64,000 nt of DNA from Clitopilus passeckerianus (GCA_944990035.1 CALYLX010000144.1:186001-250000); one strand, 5' to 3'. Positions 9,744 to 21,376 are shown, counted from the stretch's first letter. Notes: a model not told the origin generated them from the letters alone. Numbers and translations are program-made.

Positions 9744-12177
9744 TTAAACATTTCCATGCTCGTTAAATACAGATTCGTGTGGACAACCATCTTCACCAAT
9801 TGAAACGACTCGTGCTGCCGGTGCCATCTTTCGAAGTCTCTCCTTAATCCGTTCCAAGTTGACCCTCTCATCCTCCATACCTTGCACAGAGATCCTTATG
9901 TCCTCTAACCCACCGATCTTCCCAGCCTCGAATTCTCCTTTCTCCAATCTCTGATCTAGCTCCTCCAAAAATTCTTCCTGCATCCGAATCCTATCCTCCA
10001 TCGTCTTCGGCAAACCAGAGCCTTGCCGAAGATGAATTGGTGAAGGCCAAATGTCCACTACTGGCTCTTCCCTAGGCCCTGTCTCCTTGTATGATCCGCG
10101 ATAAGGGCCCTGATCTCGGTTCGCCCAGAGTCGGATGTTCAAGTGGCGAAGACCTGGGAGGAACCTCGATAATAATGCAAGATGGCCAGGTGTCAACGTG
10201 ATTAGTGAGAGAGAGAAATTATGGATATGGGATAGTGACACTTTGGAGGTCTCATTAACAGAGAGAGGCAGTAGCTGGCCAGGGATCACTCGTCCGCCCA
10301 AGAAGAAACGAAATAATTCGGTATATGAAAGTGGGAAGTTGGTATCGAAGATGAGTGTCCTGAGCTGCTTCAGCTCAGTGCGTGTTAGGTACGCTTTCAT
10401 CGTGCTTATCCCCAGATCTGCGTGGTCGCGCAACCCGATGAGTTCTAGGTATTCCAGAAAAGACATCGCGGGAGCGACGTGCCACGCAGTAGCGGCTGTT
10501 TCTGGTGGGAGATCCAACGGGGAAGCGACAACATAGTGTGGAGAAACACGAAGGTGGGTGACAGTCGAGGCCAGAAATGTGAGAATGCGGATCCCAGGGC
10601 CGAAGTAAGACGCTATGCCACCTGTAGTGAGCGAGAGGTGGGTGAGATTTGGAAGCGGTGGGATATCACAATGGGGAGTTGGAGTCAATCCAGTGTTGGT
10701 GGAAGATGCGGGGATGAATAGAAGTGAGGAGGCCTTCACTTGGGATGACTGCCGGTGTATGGGAGGACCCATGCCGAAGCCGTTGAGGAGCCTGGCAAAA
10801 ATGGGTAGTTGCCTTCGAACTTCATGGAAATGGATGGATAAAGTCCGGAGGTTTGTGTATTCATGACGGTTATCATACTCTCCTGGGCTAGATCCCAGAT
10901 CCAGAGCTGCGACTGCATCTGTAATTCCTGAGGGAGAGAGTCGGCGACGAGCTGTCAATAGATTGAGGAGCGCGGTTAACCTGGCTTGTCCCAGCGCACT
11001 ACTCGCCACTCTAGTAGCATTATACACGCCTTCATGCGGATAGAGTTCTATCTCCAGAGATTCGAGCTGGGCCATTACCCTCCAGTCTTCCTCGACGTTG
11101 GAAGACTCAGGCTCGGGGAGTACTTGGAAACCATTCACCGTTATGTGCAAACAGAGATGTAGGAGTGAATTTCCATCAGCCATAGCACGTCGTTGTTTCC
11201 AGAAGGATGAGACGAGAGAGATGTATACGGGGTGTCCAGAGTCGCGGTTATCGATAGTGAGGGTGCGAAGATTTGTGAGATCGCGGAGGATCTGGTGCAT
11301 CAGACTCGAAAGTACACGTTTTTGAGCGCGCACTTGGTTGCGTTTTGAAGAGAGTTTATTGAAGAGAGGAAGCCCGCGGCTATATTCTTCCAGGTCGTAG
11401 GTCGCTATGCACAAGGAATTCAGAGTAAGAGAATGAATTCTTCGTGAGATCTGGGGGTTTCTGACGTTAGAAAGTCATGATTGTTAAGCTAGTATCGCTA
11501 CACGCTTAACTAAGTATCAAGGGTTCAGCTGCTTAGTCCTCTACCAGCCTTTGTAGAGACGAGCGAGAGTAATCGAGCGAGTCGAAGTTAAAGCAAATAG
11601 CGATGTATAGGCTTTTAGGTCAAGCTGGGGAAGCAAGACCGAAAGCGTGAAAGTATTTATACATGAAGAATAGGGCTAAGGGTTGGGCATTGCGCAGCAA
11701 TGCTAAGTAAGCAAAAGTAAGTATGACTCGGAGTGAGTCAGAGTAAGAGTCACAACGAGTCATGGTAAGTAAATATAGTACAAGTATCCCACGATCGTGA
11801 GAATACTGAGTAATCGTAGCTAAAGGGATGAGTAATGCGCAGCAGTACTGAGTAATCGTATAAACGTAAGCGGGGCGGGGGATAGTAATGGTAGATGAGT
11901 AAAAGGAAAAAGAGTCCGGGTGCGTATCCAAGGTAACTGTAACAATGATCAGCGACTCCCTTCACAGGGGTGAGATAAAAAGCCTGTACAATAAGTATGT
12001 GTGATATTCTATCATGCTCTCCAGTGAGAGCTTGCTCTTTGAAAGCAGAAAAATCTCCTGGTACCTGAGATCTTGAGCAAGGTCTAACAACGACCTTTTA
12101 GTCAAGTAAAGATTTTGGGTGTCTCTTTTGGTTAGATGAACGGCGACCAGTAACCAGAGCTCGTCTGGAAGCTCCAT
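9744..12177 (-). CDS. F-box / leucine-rich-like protein, paralogue 1, intron holding a solo LTR
   Basis: Likely substrate-recognition subunit of an SCF ubiquitin ligase, from the large lineage-specific F-box families of Agaricomycetes. Exon 1 (12177-11966) starts MELPDELWLLVAVHL, a typical F-box start. Exon 2 (11460-9744) has repeated Leu-rich segments such as LRTLTIDN and LTHLSLTTGG and ends in a charged C-terminal helix. ATG at 12177 was chosen because the paralogue aligns from there; the open frame runs 59 codons further upstream. The single intron (11461-11965, 505 nt) corresponds to a 38-nt intron in paralogue 2 (14464-14501), and the extra length is a family B solo LTR plus its duplication. 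Donor, branch-like CTAAC and acceptor are intact and the exons join in frame, so the gene may still work. The LTR lies in the sense direction, so its promoter or poly(A) signal could act on exon 2. Confidence 0.8.
11482..11944 (-). mobile_element. Family B solo LTR inside an F-box gene intron, TSD ATGAT
   Basis: 463-bp LTR on the minus strand, flanked by ATGAT at 11477-11481 and 11945-11949. It sits wholly inside the intron of the F-box gene and in the gene's own orientation. The ends TGTTA...TAACA, the TATA box and the CACGATCGTG palindrome are all present. Confidence 0.95.
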
Positions 12178-12761
12178 GTGGGTGAAGTAGATAATTCGAG
12201 GTGAGGATGGCTCAACAAGCGCCCTAGCGTGATCTTGAACGAGGATTGATAGCAATCCTCTAACAACAGCCTTGACAGTGCGTTTATGCATGATGTTTAG
12301 GGTAGGTCGAGACACGTTGGTGCCTGACACTCTGTGCCTTTTTGCAAGTGCCACCCTGTTGTCTATCTCGTCATCTCATCCAATTCCAAATCCCGCCGCC
12401 TAGTGCGTCATCTTGCTGCAATTTCTAGTTCGAGAGCCCCATACTTTTTGTTCCCCGATCTCATTCCTTTCAGTGCCGTTTATACAGAGCCCTAGCTGGC
12501 GCACTGGTAGTATATACCTACCAACTTACACCACGTATGCGGATTGTTTCTACCAATACGTCTGCCTTGGAAACGTCGTTTTGCATTGAGATGCACCCAT
12601 TCCTCCACTATTCTGTTAGCTTTGTTCTTCTCTCACCCGCCAAATCTACGTCAATTGTTGATATCTTTGCTAGCATTAACTATTATACATTTGAATGTCC
12701 GTGTCATCGAGAGTCGCCTTTGATGCTCCTTACTCTGCCTCAACCGCACTCTTTTTCTCGC
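12178..12761. other. Intergenic stretch between the two F-box genes
   Basis: It contains the 5' flank of paralogue 1 and the 3' flank of paralogue 2. The plus-strand ORF 12537-13028 mostly overlaps the antisense of the F-box exon and shows no domain; I read it as a shadow. Confidence 0.5.
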
Positions 12762-14725
12762 TCATCTCAAAGGCATGACAGGCGGAAATACAGATTCTTG
12801 TGCGCAAGCATCACCGCCTATTCTGATGCATCGTGCTGTCGGCACTGTTCTTCGAAGTGCTGCCTCGATCCATCCGCCCGTCTCATTGTCCATACCATGC
12901 ACAGAGATCCTGATCTCTTCCAACTGACCAGTGCTCCACCCATCAAAGGCTCCTCCCTCCAATCTCCGATCCAGCTCCTCCACAAAATCTGCCTGCATGC
13001 AAATCCTATCGTCTACCGTCTCCGGTAAGCCAACCGATCCATCTCGAAAAAGAATTGGCGACGGCCAGCTGTGTACCCTTGGTTCTTCTCTCGGCCTATC
13101 CAAGTTGCCATCGTATGATCCACGAAATGGTCCCTGATCTTGGTTTGCCCAGAGTCGGATGCTTAAACGTCGAAGTCCTAGAAGGAACCGTGATAGCAAT
13201 GTAAGATGACCGGGTGTTAGTGTGATCAATGATAGAGAGAGACTGTGGATATGGGATAGCGACGCTTTGAGGGTCTCCCTAATGGGGAGAGGTGGTTGGA
13301 CGGGCTTCACTGGTGTTCCGAGAAAGAAATACCGTAATTCAGCATACATTGCCGGAAACTCGGTTTCAAAGATGAGTTTCCTCAGCTGCTTTAGCTCGGT
13401 ACGGGTGAGATACGCTTTGACTGTGCTTATCATCCCCCAATGTGCTGGATCACGTGGTCCGGCGATCTCCAGATATTCTAGAGAGGTCAATGCAGGCGCG
13501 ATATACGCGTCGTTAAATATTCCTCCTGGTGGGAGATCAAGCGAAGAAGCATAAACCCGGTGTGTAGAAATACGAAGGTGGGTGACGGTCTTAGCCAGGA
13601 ATATAAGAGTGCGGATCCTAGTGTCGTAGTTAGGGATCAAGCCACCTGTAGTGACCGAGAGGTGGGTGAGCTTTGGAAGCGGTAGAACATCATGATCAAG
13701 GGTTAGACCTGCTCCTGTCTTGGTGAAAGATGAGGGAATATATAGACGTGAGGGGGCTGTCGATTGAGACGAATTGGATATGAGGGGATTGGTGCCGAAG
13801 TTGTCGAGGAGCCCAATGAGAACGGATGATTGTGTTTGAATGTCAGAGAAATGATGGGTCAGGGTTCGGAGCTTTGGAATTTCATTCCCGATATCATAAT
13901 TCTGATGGCCAGACCCCAAATCCATAGCTGCGACCGAAGTCGGTGGGCGACGGGCCGTCAACAGGTTGAGGAGCGCAGCTAACCTGGCTTGTCCGCTATT
14001 ACTCGCTACTTTAGCTGCGTCGGAGAAGCTGTCATTTGGGTAGAGTTGTATCTCCAGAGACTCCAGCTCAACCATGACCCTCCAATCCTCCTCTACGTTT
14101 GAAGACTCAGGTTCGGGGAGAAGCTCTTGGAAACCATTCACGGCAAAGTGCAAACGGAGATGTCGGAGTGGATTTCCTCCAGCCATAACTTGCCTTTGTC
14201 TCCATGATGAGGAGACGAGAGAGACGTATACAGGGCGTTCAGAGCTGCGGTTATGGATGGTGAGGGTATGAAGATTTATGAGATCGCGGAGGGTCTGGTA
14301 AGACAGACTTAAAAGGACACATTTTTGGGTGACGACTCGGTTGCGCTTTGACGAGAGTTTATTCAATAGACAAAGTCCGCGGCTATACTCTTCTGGATCG
14401 TATTTCGCTATGCACGAGGAATCTATTGTAAGAATTTGGATTCTCCGTGAAATCTCTGGTTTTCTGTTATACCGAAAGAATTATCAGCGACTTATCTTCA
14501 CGGAGATGGAGTACCAAGACCGTACTGAAGATATTTGTTATACGCTATCATGTCCTCTAGCGAAAGCCTGCTCTTTGGAAGTAAAGAAATCTCCTTGTAC
14601 CTGAGATCGCAAGCATGTTCTAATAGCGATTGTTTAACCAAGTAGAGATTTTGGGCGTCTCTCTTGTTCACACGAACGGCAATCAGTAACCAGAGCTCGT
14701 CCGGAAGCTCGACTGGGAGTGTCAT
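12762..14725 (-). CDS. F-box / leucine-rich-like protein, paralogue 2
   Basis: Close paralogue of the gene at 9744-12177 in the same orientation. Exon 1 (14725-14502) starts MTLPVELPDELWLLIAVRV (F-box). A 38-nt intron (14464-14501) joins in frame to exon 2 (14463-12762), which carries the leucine-rich region (LHTLTIHN, LTHLSVTTGGL, LRHLRLHFAV) and the charged C-terminal helix (ADFVEELDRRLE). The expected role is substrate binding in an SCF ligase, inferred only from the F-box. The open frame extends upstream to 14875, but the conserved start is at 14725. The left end of the Plavaka-like transposon lies 183 bp upstream of this ATG, so the gene's promoter was hit or displaced by that insertion. 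Confidence 0.8.
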
Positions 14726-14907
14726 AGATAATGCGAGGCCAGAGTTCTGTCCAAACGTCGATAGCAGGTTCCGAGGTATTCTCGCGCCATACTGCGGATC
14801 CTGGACCTGAGATTCAAGTGATGGCACCTGCCCTAAATCCTTCGCCACTGGTTTCTGGTCGCCTTTGGCCTTCATGTTTCGTCAACTGACCGAAGGCGTG
14901 GTGGGTT

Positions 14908-15560
14908 CATCAGCAAAAAGTCAACCCACTTGATCATTCTTGAAGGTGTCTTGAACAAGCCTAGGACAAAATCAAGCTGTGCTCAAGCAGTCAATTTTCA
15001 AGCAGTCTCAAGCTAGGTCACCATCTTGAGAACGGGCTTGATGAGAATTCTCAAGAGAGCTTCCAAGCAGCACATGAAAAACTCAAGAGTATTCCCAAGT
15101 AATTTCCAAGCTAAGATTCATGCAGATGCAGCAAACTGTAGTAGATAAGTATAGTAGAGTTTCTCTGAGAATTTTGCAGTGCAAATAATGTGTTCCTTTT
15201 GACTGATTTTACATCAATTCCATCTCAAGCACGCATCAAGCAGAACCCAAGTGTAATCAGAGTCAGGATAACCAGTCCTTAATCTAAGCCAACCTCTTCA
15301 CATAGAATATAATTAGCCTGTAAAGCTACAATCTAGCCACTTTCCAACACTGGGTGAATAAGGTGAAGCCAGGGTTAAGAGCCAACCAGACAGTCCTAAC
15401 CCGTTCTCAAGCTTATCAAGCCATCACCAAGCAAGCTCAAGCAGCATCAGGTCGACGCAAGCCATGATTTCAGTTGTCAAGCTAGGCCCAGGCTACTCTG
15501 CAATTTCTCAAGCACACCAACTCATAATAAGCAATCTCAAAAACATTCAATTCAATCACT
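14908..15560 (+). repeat. Left terminal inverted repeat and subterminal repeat field
   Basis: Starts with CATCAGCAAAAAGTCA. Within about 650 bp I count 11 TCAAGC motifs and one GCTTGA, many as CTCAAGC. No ORF is credible here. It mirrors 43070-43370. Such fields are the usual binding sites for CACTA-element proteins. Confidence 0.8.
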
Positions 15561-15735
15561 ATTAAAAATACTGGCATCATGTATTAATCATATAAAGGTA
15601 AATGCATATTAGGGTGAGTGGGGATGTATTAGCGAAGAGTAAAGTAAACCTAGGACAGAGTGTTATCAATATTATCACACATTTAGGGGGAGATAATACT
15701 CACAAGAACAAAAGCGGGCGGATTAAAGAAAGTAC

Positions 15736-18700
15736 TCAGCGCCGCGAAGATTTGCGTGAGGACCCAGAGCCAGACGAACGAGATGAATGCACTTTCTTGC
15801 TCGACTCTGAGGCGCGGTGATGACTGGATTTCGAGGAACCGTGCCGACTTGACTTCGAGGAACCGTGGTGACGAGATGTCGATGAACCATGGTCCCCATG
15901 ACGGCTGGACGTGGAACTCTTGCTATGACGGGACTGAGTTGGCGAGGAATAGCCTTCATCGCTATACTCGTTTTTTCGGCGACGATGACGAGGAGGCGAG
16001 GAAGAACGATCACGTCCACGGCGGGGAGATGACGAGGGATCTCGTCTACGGCGTGGGGGAGAGCTTGAAGGCGAGCGGCAACGTTTACGGTGAACAGGAG
16101 ACAAAGATGGTTCACGTTGGCTTTCACGACGAGGAGATTGAGAGCGGCCACGACGAGGAGAGGCTGACTTTTCACGACCTCGGTGAGACTTCTCTGCCTT
16201 TTTCTTGGAGTGATCACCCCGGTGACGCTGGTTAGAGGGGGAAGCATGGGCAGCAGGCGTGGCGTTCATGTTCTTGTGCTGGCGTGGAATGGATGTCCAC
16301 CCTCTAGCTGGAGTGATCGCTTCGTTGGCCGTGGTTTGGTTGCGTTCCATTAACAAGGCGCGGGGGTCTTCGGAGTGCACTTTAGGATCGGTGAAAAAGT
16401 CAACGAAGTCATCTTCGGGGTCTCTTCCGCGACCCACTTGCTTGACATGTTCCGTAGCATCGTTCATGATCTTGATGACTTCATCGGGTTTGAGGGTACG
16501 AACGGAGCAGGCGTAAGAGCCTGTAACCTTCCCCCATGAGGCATAGCTGAACGAGGCATACGACGCCGTTTCAACACCCTTAGAGCCGACCTCGAATTCA
16601 AAGTTGATGGTCCGACTCTTGATGCTTTGGGCAGCACGAATGGCGCTGACAGGTATCGCACCATTGATAAAGAGCTTGAGAGCTCTTTCAGCCTTTTAGG
16701 CGATGTCAGATGTGAACAGATGGAAACATGTAAGAGATATTAACGCACCGCAGCTGCAGCAAGCGCGATGGCGGCATAGGGAAGGTGATCCTGGTGGAAA
16801 AAGGGCCACTTCTTGAACCACTTCGTGCCCTGGATCTTGTCCATGTGGTGGGCTAAGATGCGCGTGATGAGCTCCCCTCGATACATGCCCACCCAATTCT
16901 AATTATGCAGTTAGCAGGGTATCACTGGTGGTTGAACGCAGGTGGGATAGAACCTTATGATTCTTGTCACGAGTATCCCCCCAGATGAAACGAAGGCTCT
17001 GGAGGAGATAGGCGCTGTAGGCCTGGCGTTTGCGGTTTGACTCGCCGAAGTGGTCCTTGTTGTCGTCGAAGAATGCAATGAGTGTCCATATGGCCGTTGA
17101 ACCGAAATTATATCGCCACGAGTCACACAATCGAAAGGTGGCCTATTAAAGAAGACGTCAGAATATTAACAAAAAGCCGTTAATCACGTACTATTTGGTA
17201 CAAGGGCTTCTCCATCGCACTTTCCAAATCGTTTGGGAGGAGGTGCTCAGGGAGGGCAAACGCAGTGACCATGGTGTTGAGCGCCTCGACGAGGTTGGCA
17301 GGTTTGATACTCCACGGGTTCTTCTGGGCTGCGTACCACCGGCATAGGTGCGGGAACCATTTCTTCTTCCATAATTTCTTGATGATAGGTGGCAGGTCGC
17401 CCATTTGAGCACGACCGCTTGAGGTTTCCGACGTGAGGGTTTGGGCCTGGCCTGACGCAGTCTTCGATGCTGACTTCTGCACCTTTAACATGTCCTAGAA
17501 TAGATGTATTTAACGCAAGAATACGTGCAGAGAATAAGACATACCTCATTTCGAGCCCGACGCCCATTCTTGACTGGACTGTTGTGAGCGTCTTCTCGTT
17601 CACCACCTTCCCGCTCGTCATGGTCAGAGAGACCCCCAAGGCCGTCATCGTTGTCTTGTGTCTTCTTCGTTTGAACTCGGACTTTATTCGTGAGGGCTGA
17701 GCGGCCAGTTTGACTTGAGGATTTCGATCCGCCTGTCCGTGTGCTTTGGGGTTTGGCGTTGGCGGGGACTTTGGTTCGCCATTGCGAGATGTCTGGCTGG
17801 CGAGTAGATTTTTGGCTGGATCCAACAGCGTCGATGCTATACGTGAAGTAGAAGAGGGTAGTGGAGTCAAGAACAGAAAGGGATTCAGCAAGGATTGAGG
17901 ACATGAAGGTTGAATGATGAACGTACCGTTTACGGCCACGGTTGTCATCAGAGCCTTCATCAGACATGTCAGAATCAGAATCAGAAGTCTCTGATTCGTC
18001 TGATTCGGATTCCTGATTAGGACGGTTCCTCTTCGAGTGGGACTTCTCCCAAGTAACCTGCTTTCCTCCTTGACGTTTCGTTTGCTGCTTTCCGTTTCCA
18101 TGTTTCTCGTTCTGCTTCTTTCCTCGAGGTTTCGCGGTCTGCTTCGGCTTCTGCTTTCGCTGGCTTTGTTTCTTCTTGGGTACCTCCTCTTCGTCCTCCT
18201 CGTCCTCCTCGTCGCTGCCGCTTTCTGAAGTAGTGTTATCGGATACCTGGTTGAGACCGAAATCCTCGCCACTTGAGGACTAGGAAACGGAAGTGTCAAC
18301 ATGGAACTTGACTATGAGATGCTTACTCACCTCGTCATCGCGACGACGATCTTTCGAGGATGCCTTCTTGGATCCCTTGGGATTCCTCCTGGTTGGGGTA
18401 TCTTCTGGCTCAGGCTCGCTGCTCTCATCTTCCTTGGCTGGACTAGGGCTTCGTTCCTTCTGGGAGCCGGATGATCGACGGTCAGTTTTCTGAACATGAG
18501 TCAACATCCTTTCCTATTCTGTAGTAGCGGCACAATGCCCTCACCTTTTTCGACGGCTCCTTGCTTTTTTCCTTTGGTGGCAACATTTCCTCAAAGTCTT
18601 CGTCATTGATATGGTCTCTAGCCCAAACTTGCTCAGCTCGGGGCGTGCCTTCCATCTGGGGCTGCAAATGTATTAATCGATGCTCAATCAATCCCATGCT

Positions 18701-19567
18701 TGTCTTACCAGAAAATCTCCCTCATTCGGCAAGTCGTCGTCAAACAGGTCTTGCACACGCGTTTCTGGGCCTGGCGTCTCAGGCTCAGGTGGCACTGGCT
18801 GTGGGAGAATGAGTGCCATTTTGAAAGGAATGACAGCGCTTACCTGTTCTTGTGCTTGTTTCTTGCTTTTACCGGCTTTCTTAGCAGATTTCTTCTTCGG
18901 GGGCTCGTCCTCTTCATCGCTCTAGGAAACTCTCAGTGGGAGAAACTTGACGTCAGGGAGATCAACTCACGGAATCATCTGTTCGACTGCGTTTGGAAGT
19001 CGTCTGGGCCTGATGGGCCCCAGGTGTCGTTGGCTCTTGCTCTTGATTCTCTTCGTCAACCTCCATTTGGTCCTCATCGTTCTTGTCTTCAAGCAATTCT
19101 CGAATGCCTCCTTTTCCTCGACCTCTTCGACGGATGCTGCGGTCAAGTGGAGTAGCAGGCTCTGAACCTTCACGGTACCCTCCACTTCCCCCTTGGCCAT
19201 CCGATTCCTCCTCATCGTCCTCCTCGTCAGACGAAGATACGGGAGCTAGATGGAGTTCCGGCACGGCAGCGGCTCTTTCTGCGGCTAAACGCTTTGGGTC
19301 GACAGGTGGGGGTGGGGTAATTTCCCTCGCGTGTTCCTGCGCGTTCTTTCTAGCCGTGCGTTTAACCTTTGATATAGTCTTTTGAACCCTCTTTGCGGTC
19401 TCTGCTTCTTTCTTACGAAGGGCCTCTTCGTCAGCTTTCTTCTGCGCTGTGGTCCTACGCTTGGTTGGTGCGTCAACAAGGCCAGGTTGCTTGTCCTTGT
19501 TCTTTGCTCGGGTTCTTGGTCCGGGGCGCTCATCGGCCGGCTCAGGCGCAACAGCGTTGTCGGCCAT
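15736..19567 (-). CDS. Multi-exon nuclear-type protein with charged N-terminus and C-terminal RS domain, function unknown
   Basis: ATG at 19567 (MADNAVAPEP). Exon 1 ends at 18971 with a 49-nt intron (18922-18970), followed by about ten further short exons to a stop at 15736-15738. The N-terminal half is low complexity: coiled, Lys/Arg/Glu-rich (residues about 35-85), then acidic Ser/Asp/Glu tracts mixed with basic KKK/KRK clusters that look like nuclear localisation signals. A folded central region (about 17490-16400) contains segments such as NPWSIKPANLVEALNTMV, FGSTAIWTLIAFFDDN and YSAYLLQSLRFIWGDTRDKN. The C-terminus is a long Arg-Ser region (SPRRGRSQSPRRE, RRRRDPSSSPRRGRDRS) ending in Ser/His repeats. 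I do not recognise the central domain. The gene is divergent from the Plavaka transposase with 172 bp between the two ATGs, inside the transposon ends, which suggests it is the element's second protein (the TNPA-like position). It could also be a captured nuclear host gene. Confidence 0.7.
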
Positions 19568-19739
19568 GTGGTAGCAAGTCAGGTGGGGACTGGCCTTGCC
19601 GTCTTGGGAAAGATGGGAGACGTGGCAAGCTAGGTTGCTTAGCGAAAGGAATGGTATGTGTCACACAAGGTCACGATACCCATCACTAGAATACATGAGC
19701 AAGGGTTGTTGCGCCCTTGACACCAATAATTACGATCTC
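19568..19739. promoter_or_regulatory. Short divergent promoter region of the transposon gene pair
   Basis: Only 172 bp separate the start codons of the minus-strand RS-rich gene and the plus-strand transposase, so both promoters must share this interval. No clear TATA box is visible; the assignment is positional. Confidence 0.5.
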
Positions 19740-19969
19740 ATGTCTCTATCCAGTCAATATACTATTCAATGTAGCGTTCCCGGATGTCGAAAATGGCTGA
19801 AGAGCGAGCGAGGGAGAACACAGCACACGCGCGCAAAACACTCCGGCCAATACAATCACGCAACCAACTATCAGCCGACATTCCCTGAGTATGACTCCCT
19901 CGCATCTCGTGTAGGATCTCCTTTGCTATGCAGATGCTCTGAGGGATCTGACCCGAGCATGATACTTGG

Positions 19970-20435
19970 TGTTAAGGCAGAGCCTAACAACTTAGGTAAT
20001 ACTGTTTACGCTCGATGTCTTTTGATAAACAAAGACAGAGATTTGTCAGCAGCTGCGGCTGTACTGACGACCTGGTGAGATTGACGAAGCAAGGGACTTA
20101 AAGGCGAAGTAAAGAACTAAGCAGTTAGGTAGATTGCCTAGGTCAAGCTGAGGAGCCTTGACCAAATGGTACAGGTTTATATACCTATCTAGTAGTTCTA
20201 AATATAGCACATGCGCAGCATGCTGAGTAAGTAATGAGTCATGCGCAGCATGATGAGTAAGTACATGAGTCAGAAAGAGTCAGATAAGGTATAAGTCTCT
20301 CACGATCGTGAGAGATGCGGAGTAAGCATGGAAAAAGATGAAAAATGCGCAGTGATGCGCAGCATATGTGAGTAATCGTGCATAGGTAAGCGGGCCGGGG
20401 TATGTAAGGAGAAACATGTAAGCAAAATCATAACA
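19970..20435 (-). repeat. A2 3' LTR
   Basis: 466 bp, TGTTA...TAACA. It matches 33933-34398 at the positions that separate A2 from A3 (TTTT in GTCTTTTGAT, and GAAGTAAAGAAC). Confidence 0.95.
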
Positions 20436-20472
20436 TTACCCTCTCGCTATCGTTGAAGTCTCCTGACTTCAA
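20436..20472 (-). promoter_or_regulatory. Polypurine tract and stop-codon hairpin of A2
   Basis: In element sense an 8-bp stem TTGAAGTC/GACTTCAA with loop AGGA (complement of 20453-20472) overlaps the ORF3 stop codon TGA. It is followed by the purine-rich GCGAGAGGGTAA next to the 3' LTR, the likely plus-strand primer. The same layout with loop AGGT occurs in family B (53538-53574). Confidence 0.8.
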
Positions 20473-21338
20473 TTCCTTCCTTTACCCCAGAAGTGACGGT
20501 CTATGCCCTTGTGGTAGCGTTGCGGGCAGCTAACCGGGTAATGGCCTGGGCCACGATGATGGCACAGACGACACACAAAACGAAAGCAATGACACTGTCG
20601 GTGTCTGCCTCCACAAATGTAGCATCTGAACCATCTGGGTGGTGGTGGTCTGTTGGCAAGGTATCCGGTGCGCGGCGCCTTCTGGGACGATACTGTCGAG
20701 GGGGAAGGTTCACCAGCGTTGGTGAGTCGGACTCTGGTGGGCTTTCGAATGCGGAGAGGTATGGCGTTGGAGGGTTTGCCATTGGGATTGATGTTTTCCT
20801 TGTTGTCGTTCTGTTCTTTTTTGACGAAGGGGTTATGTTTTATTTTTGCGGCGGTGTGTAAATTGGTGACGGGAGGAAATGCTCGTAGGGTTCCGCAAAC
20901 TTGACGTGCAGTGAGGATTGTGACTTCCTCTTCTTGACTTTCCTCAGGCCCCCAGGGATTGGAGGCAAGGGTTTCGAAGTCTGTCTCCTCTGGGTTGTTG
21001 AACCAGTTTTGTCGTTCGGGGAAGAATTCGTCGAGGAAAGCTGTTCCTCCAATAGCAAAGAAGAGGTCTGTGAGGGTCTCCTCCGTTTCTCGATCAACTT
21101 TGTCCAAAAGTTGATCAAGATCGTCAGTGGTTTTCGCAAATTGGTGGCGCAGGCGAGCCACTTCGTTGCGAGTTTCGGTTCGTCGGTTTTGGTAGAGGGT
21201 TCCTTGTTCTCCCACAGCGGTGAGAGGGTTGTCGTTGCTGCTCCAGGCAGTATGTGTACGGAGCGCCGTAATAGCGGTATCGGATTTGAAGGTGTTGCGG
21301 ATGATGGTGCGGTCGTAGGAAGAGGCATTTTGAGACAT
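20469..21338 (-). CDS. ORF3 of family A: 289-aa protein with two zinc-knuckle-like motifs
   Basis: A third retrotransposon ORF, complete here, starting 38 nt after the pol stop. Residues 1-150 form a conserved region (SSYDRTIIRNTFKSD near the start; likely helical with coiled-coil character at 50-90; ETDFETLASNPWGPEE at 118-133). A basic linker includes NDNKENINPN (178-186, a KENxxxN motif) and a Pro run. The C-terminus has two CCHC-like motifs, C239-x2-C242-x3-H246-x4-C251 and C256-x2-C259-x6-H266-x4-C271. No signal peptide or membrane segment is present, so it is not envelope-like. Family B carries a clear homologue in the same place. A nucleic-acid-binding accessory role is inferred from the knuckles only; the function is unknown. 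Confidence 0.85.
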   Translation of the reverse strand: MSQNASSYDRTIIRNTFKSDTAITALRTHTAWSSNDNPLTAVGEQGTLYQNRRTETRNEVARLRHQFAKTTDDLDQLLDKVDRETEETLTDLFFAIGGTAFLDEFFPERQNWFNNPEETDFETLASNPWGPEESQEEEVTILTARQVCGTLRAFPPVTNLHTAAKIKHNPFVKKEQNDNKENINPNGKPSNAIPLRIRKPTRVRLTNAGEPSPSTVSSQKAPRTGYLANRPPPPRWFRCYICGGRHRQCHCFRFVCRLCHHRGPGHYPVSCPQRYHKGIDRHFWGKGRN

Positions 21339-21376
21339 TGTTATATAGTGGATGTGAGTGGGTTTGCTATGTGGTG

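Noticed and set aside
12537..13028. 163-codon plus-strand ORF
   Set aside because: Largely antisense to the F-box exon, with no domain.
15756..16235. 159-codon plus-strand ORF opposite the RS domain
   Set aside because: A shadow of the repetitive RS-coding sequence on the minus strand.
20469..21338. ORF3 as an envelope gene
   Set aside because: No signal peptide, membrane segment or furin-like site; the Cys/His spacing fits zinc knuckles.
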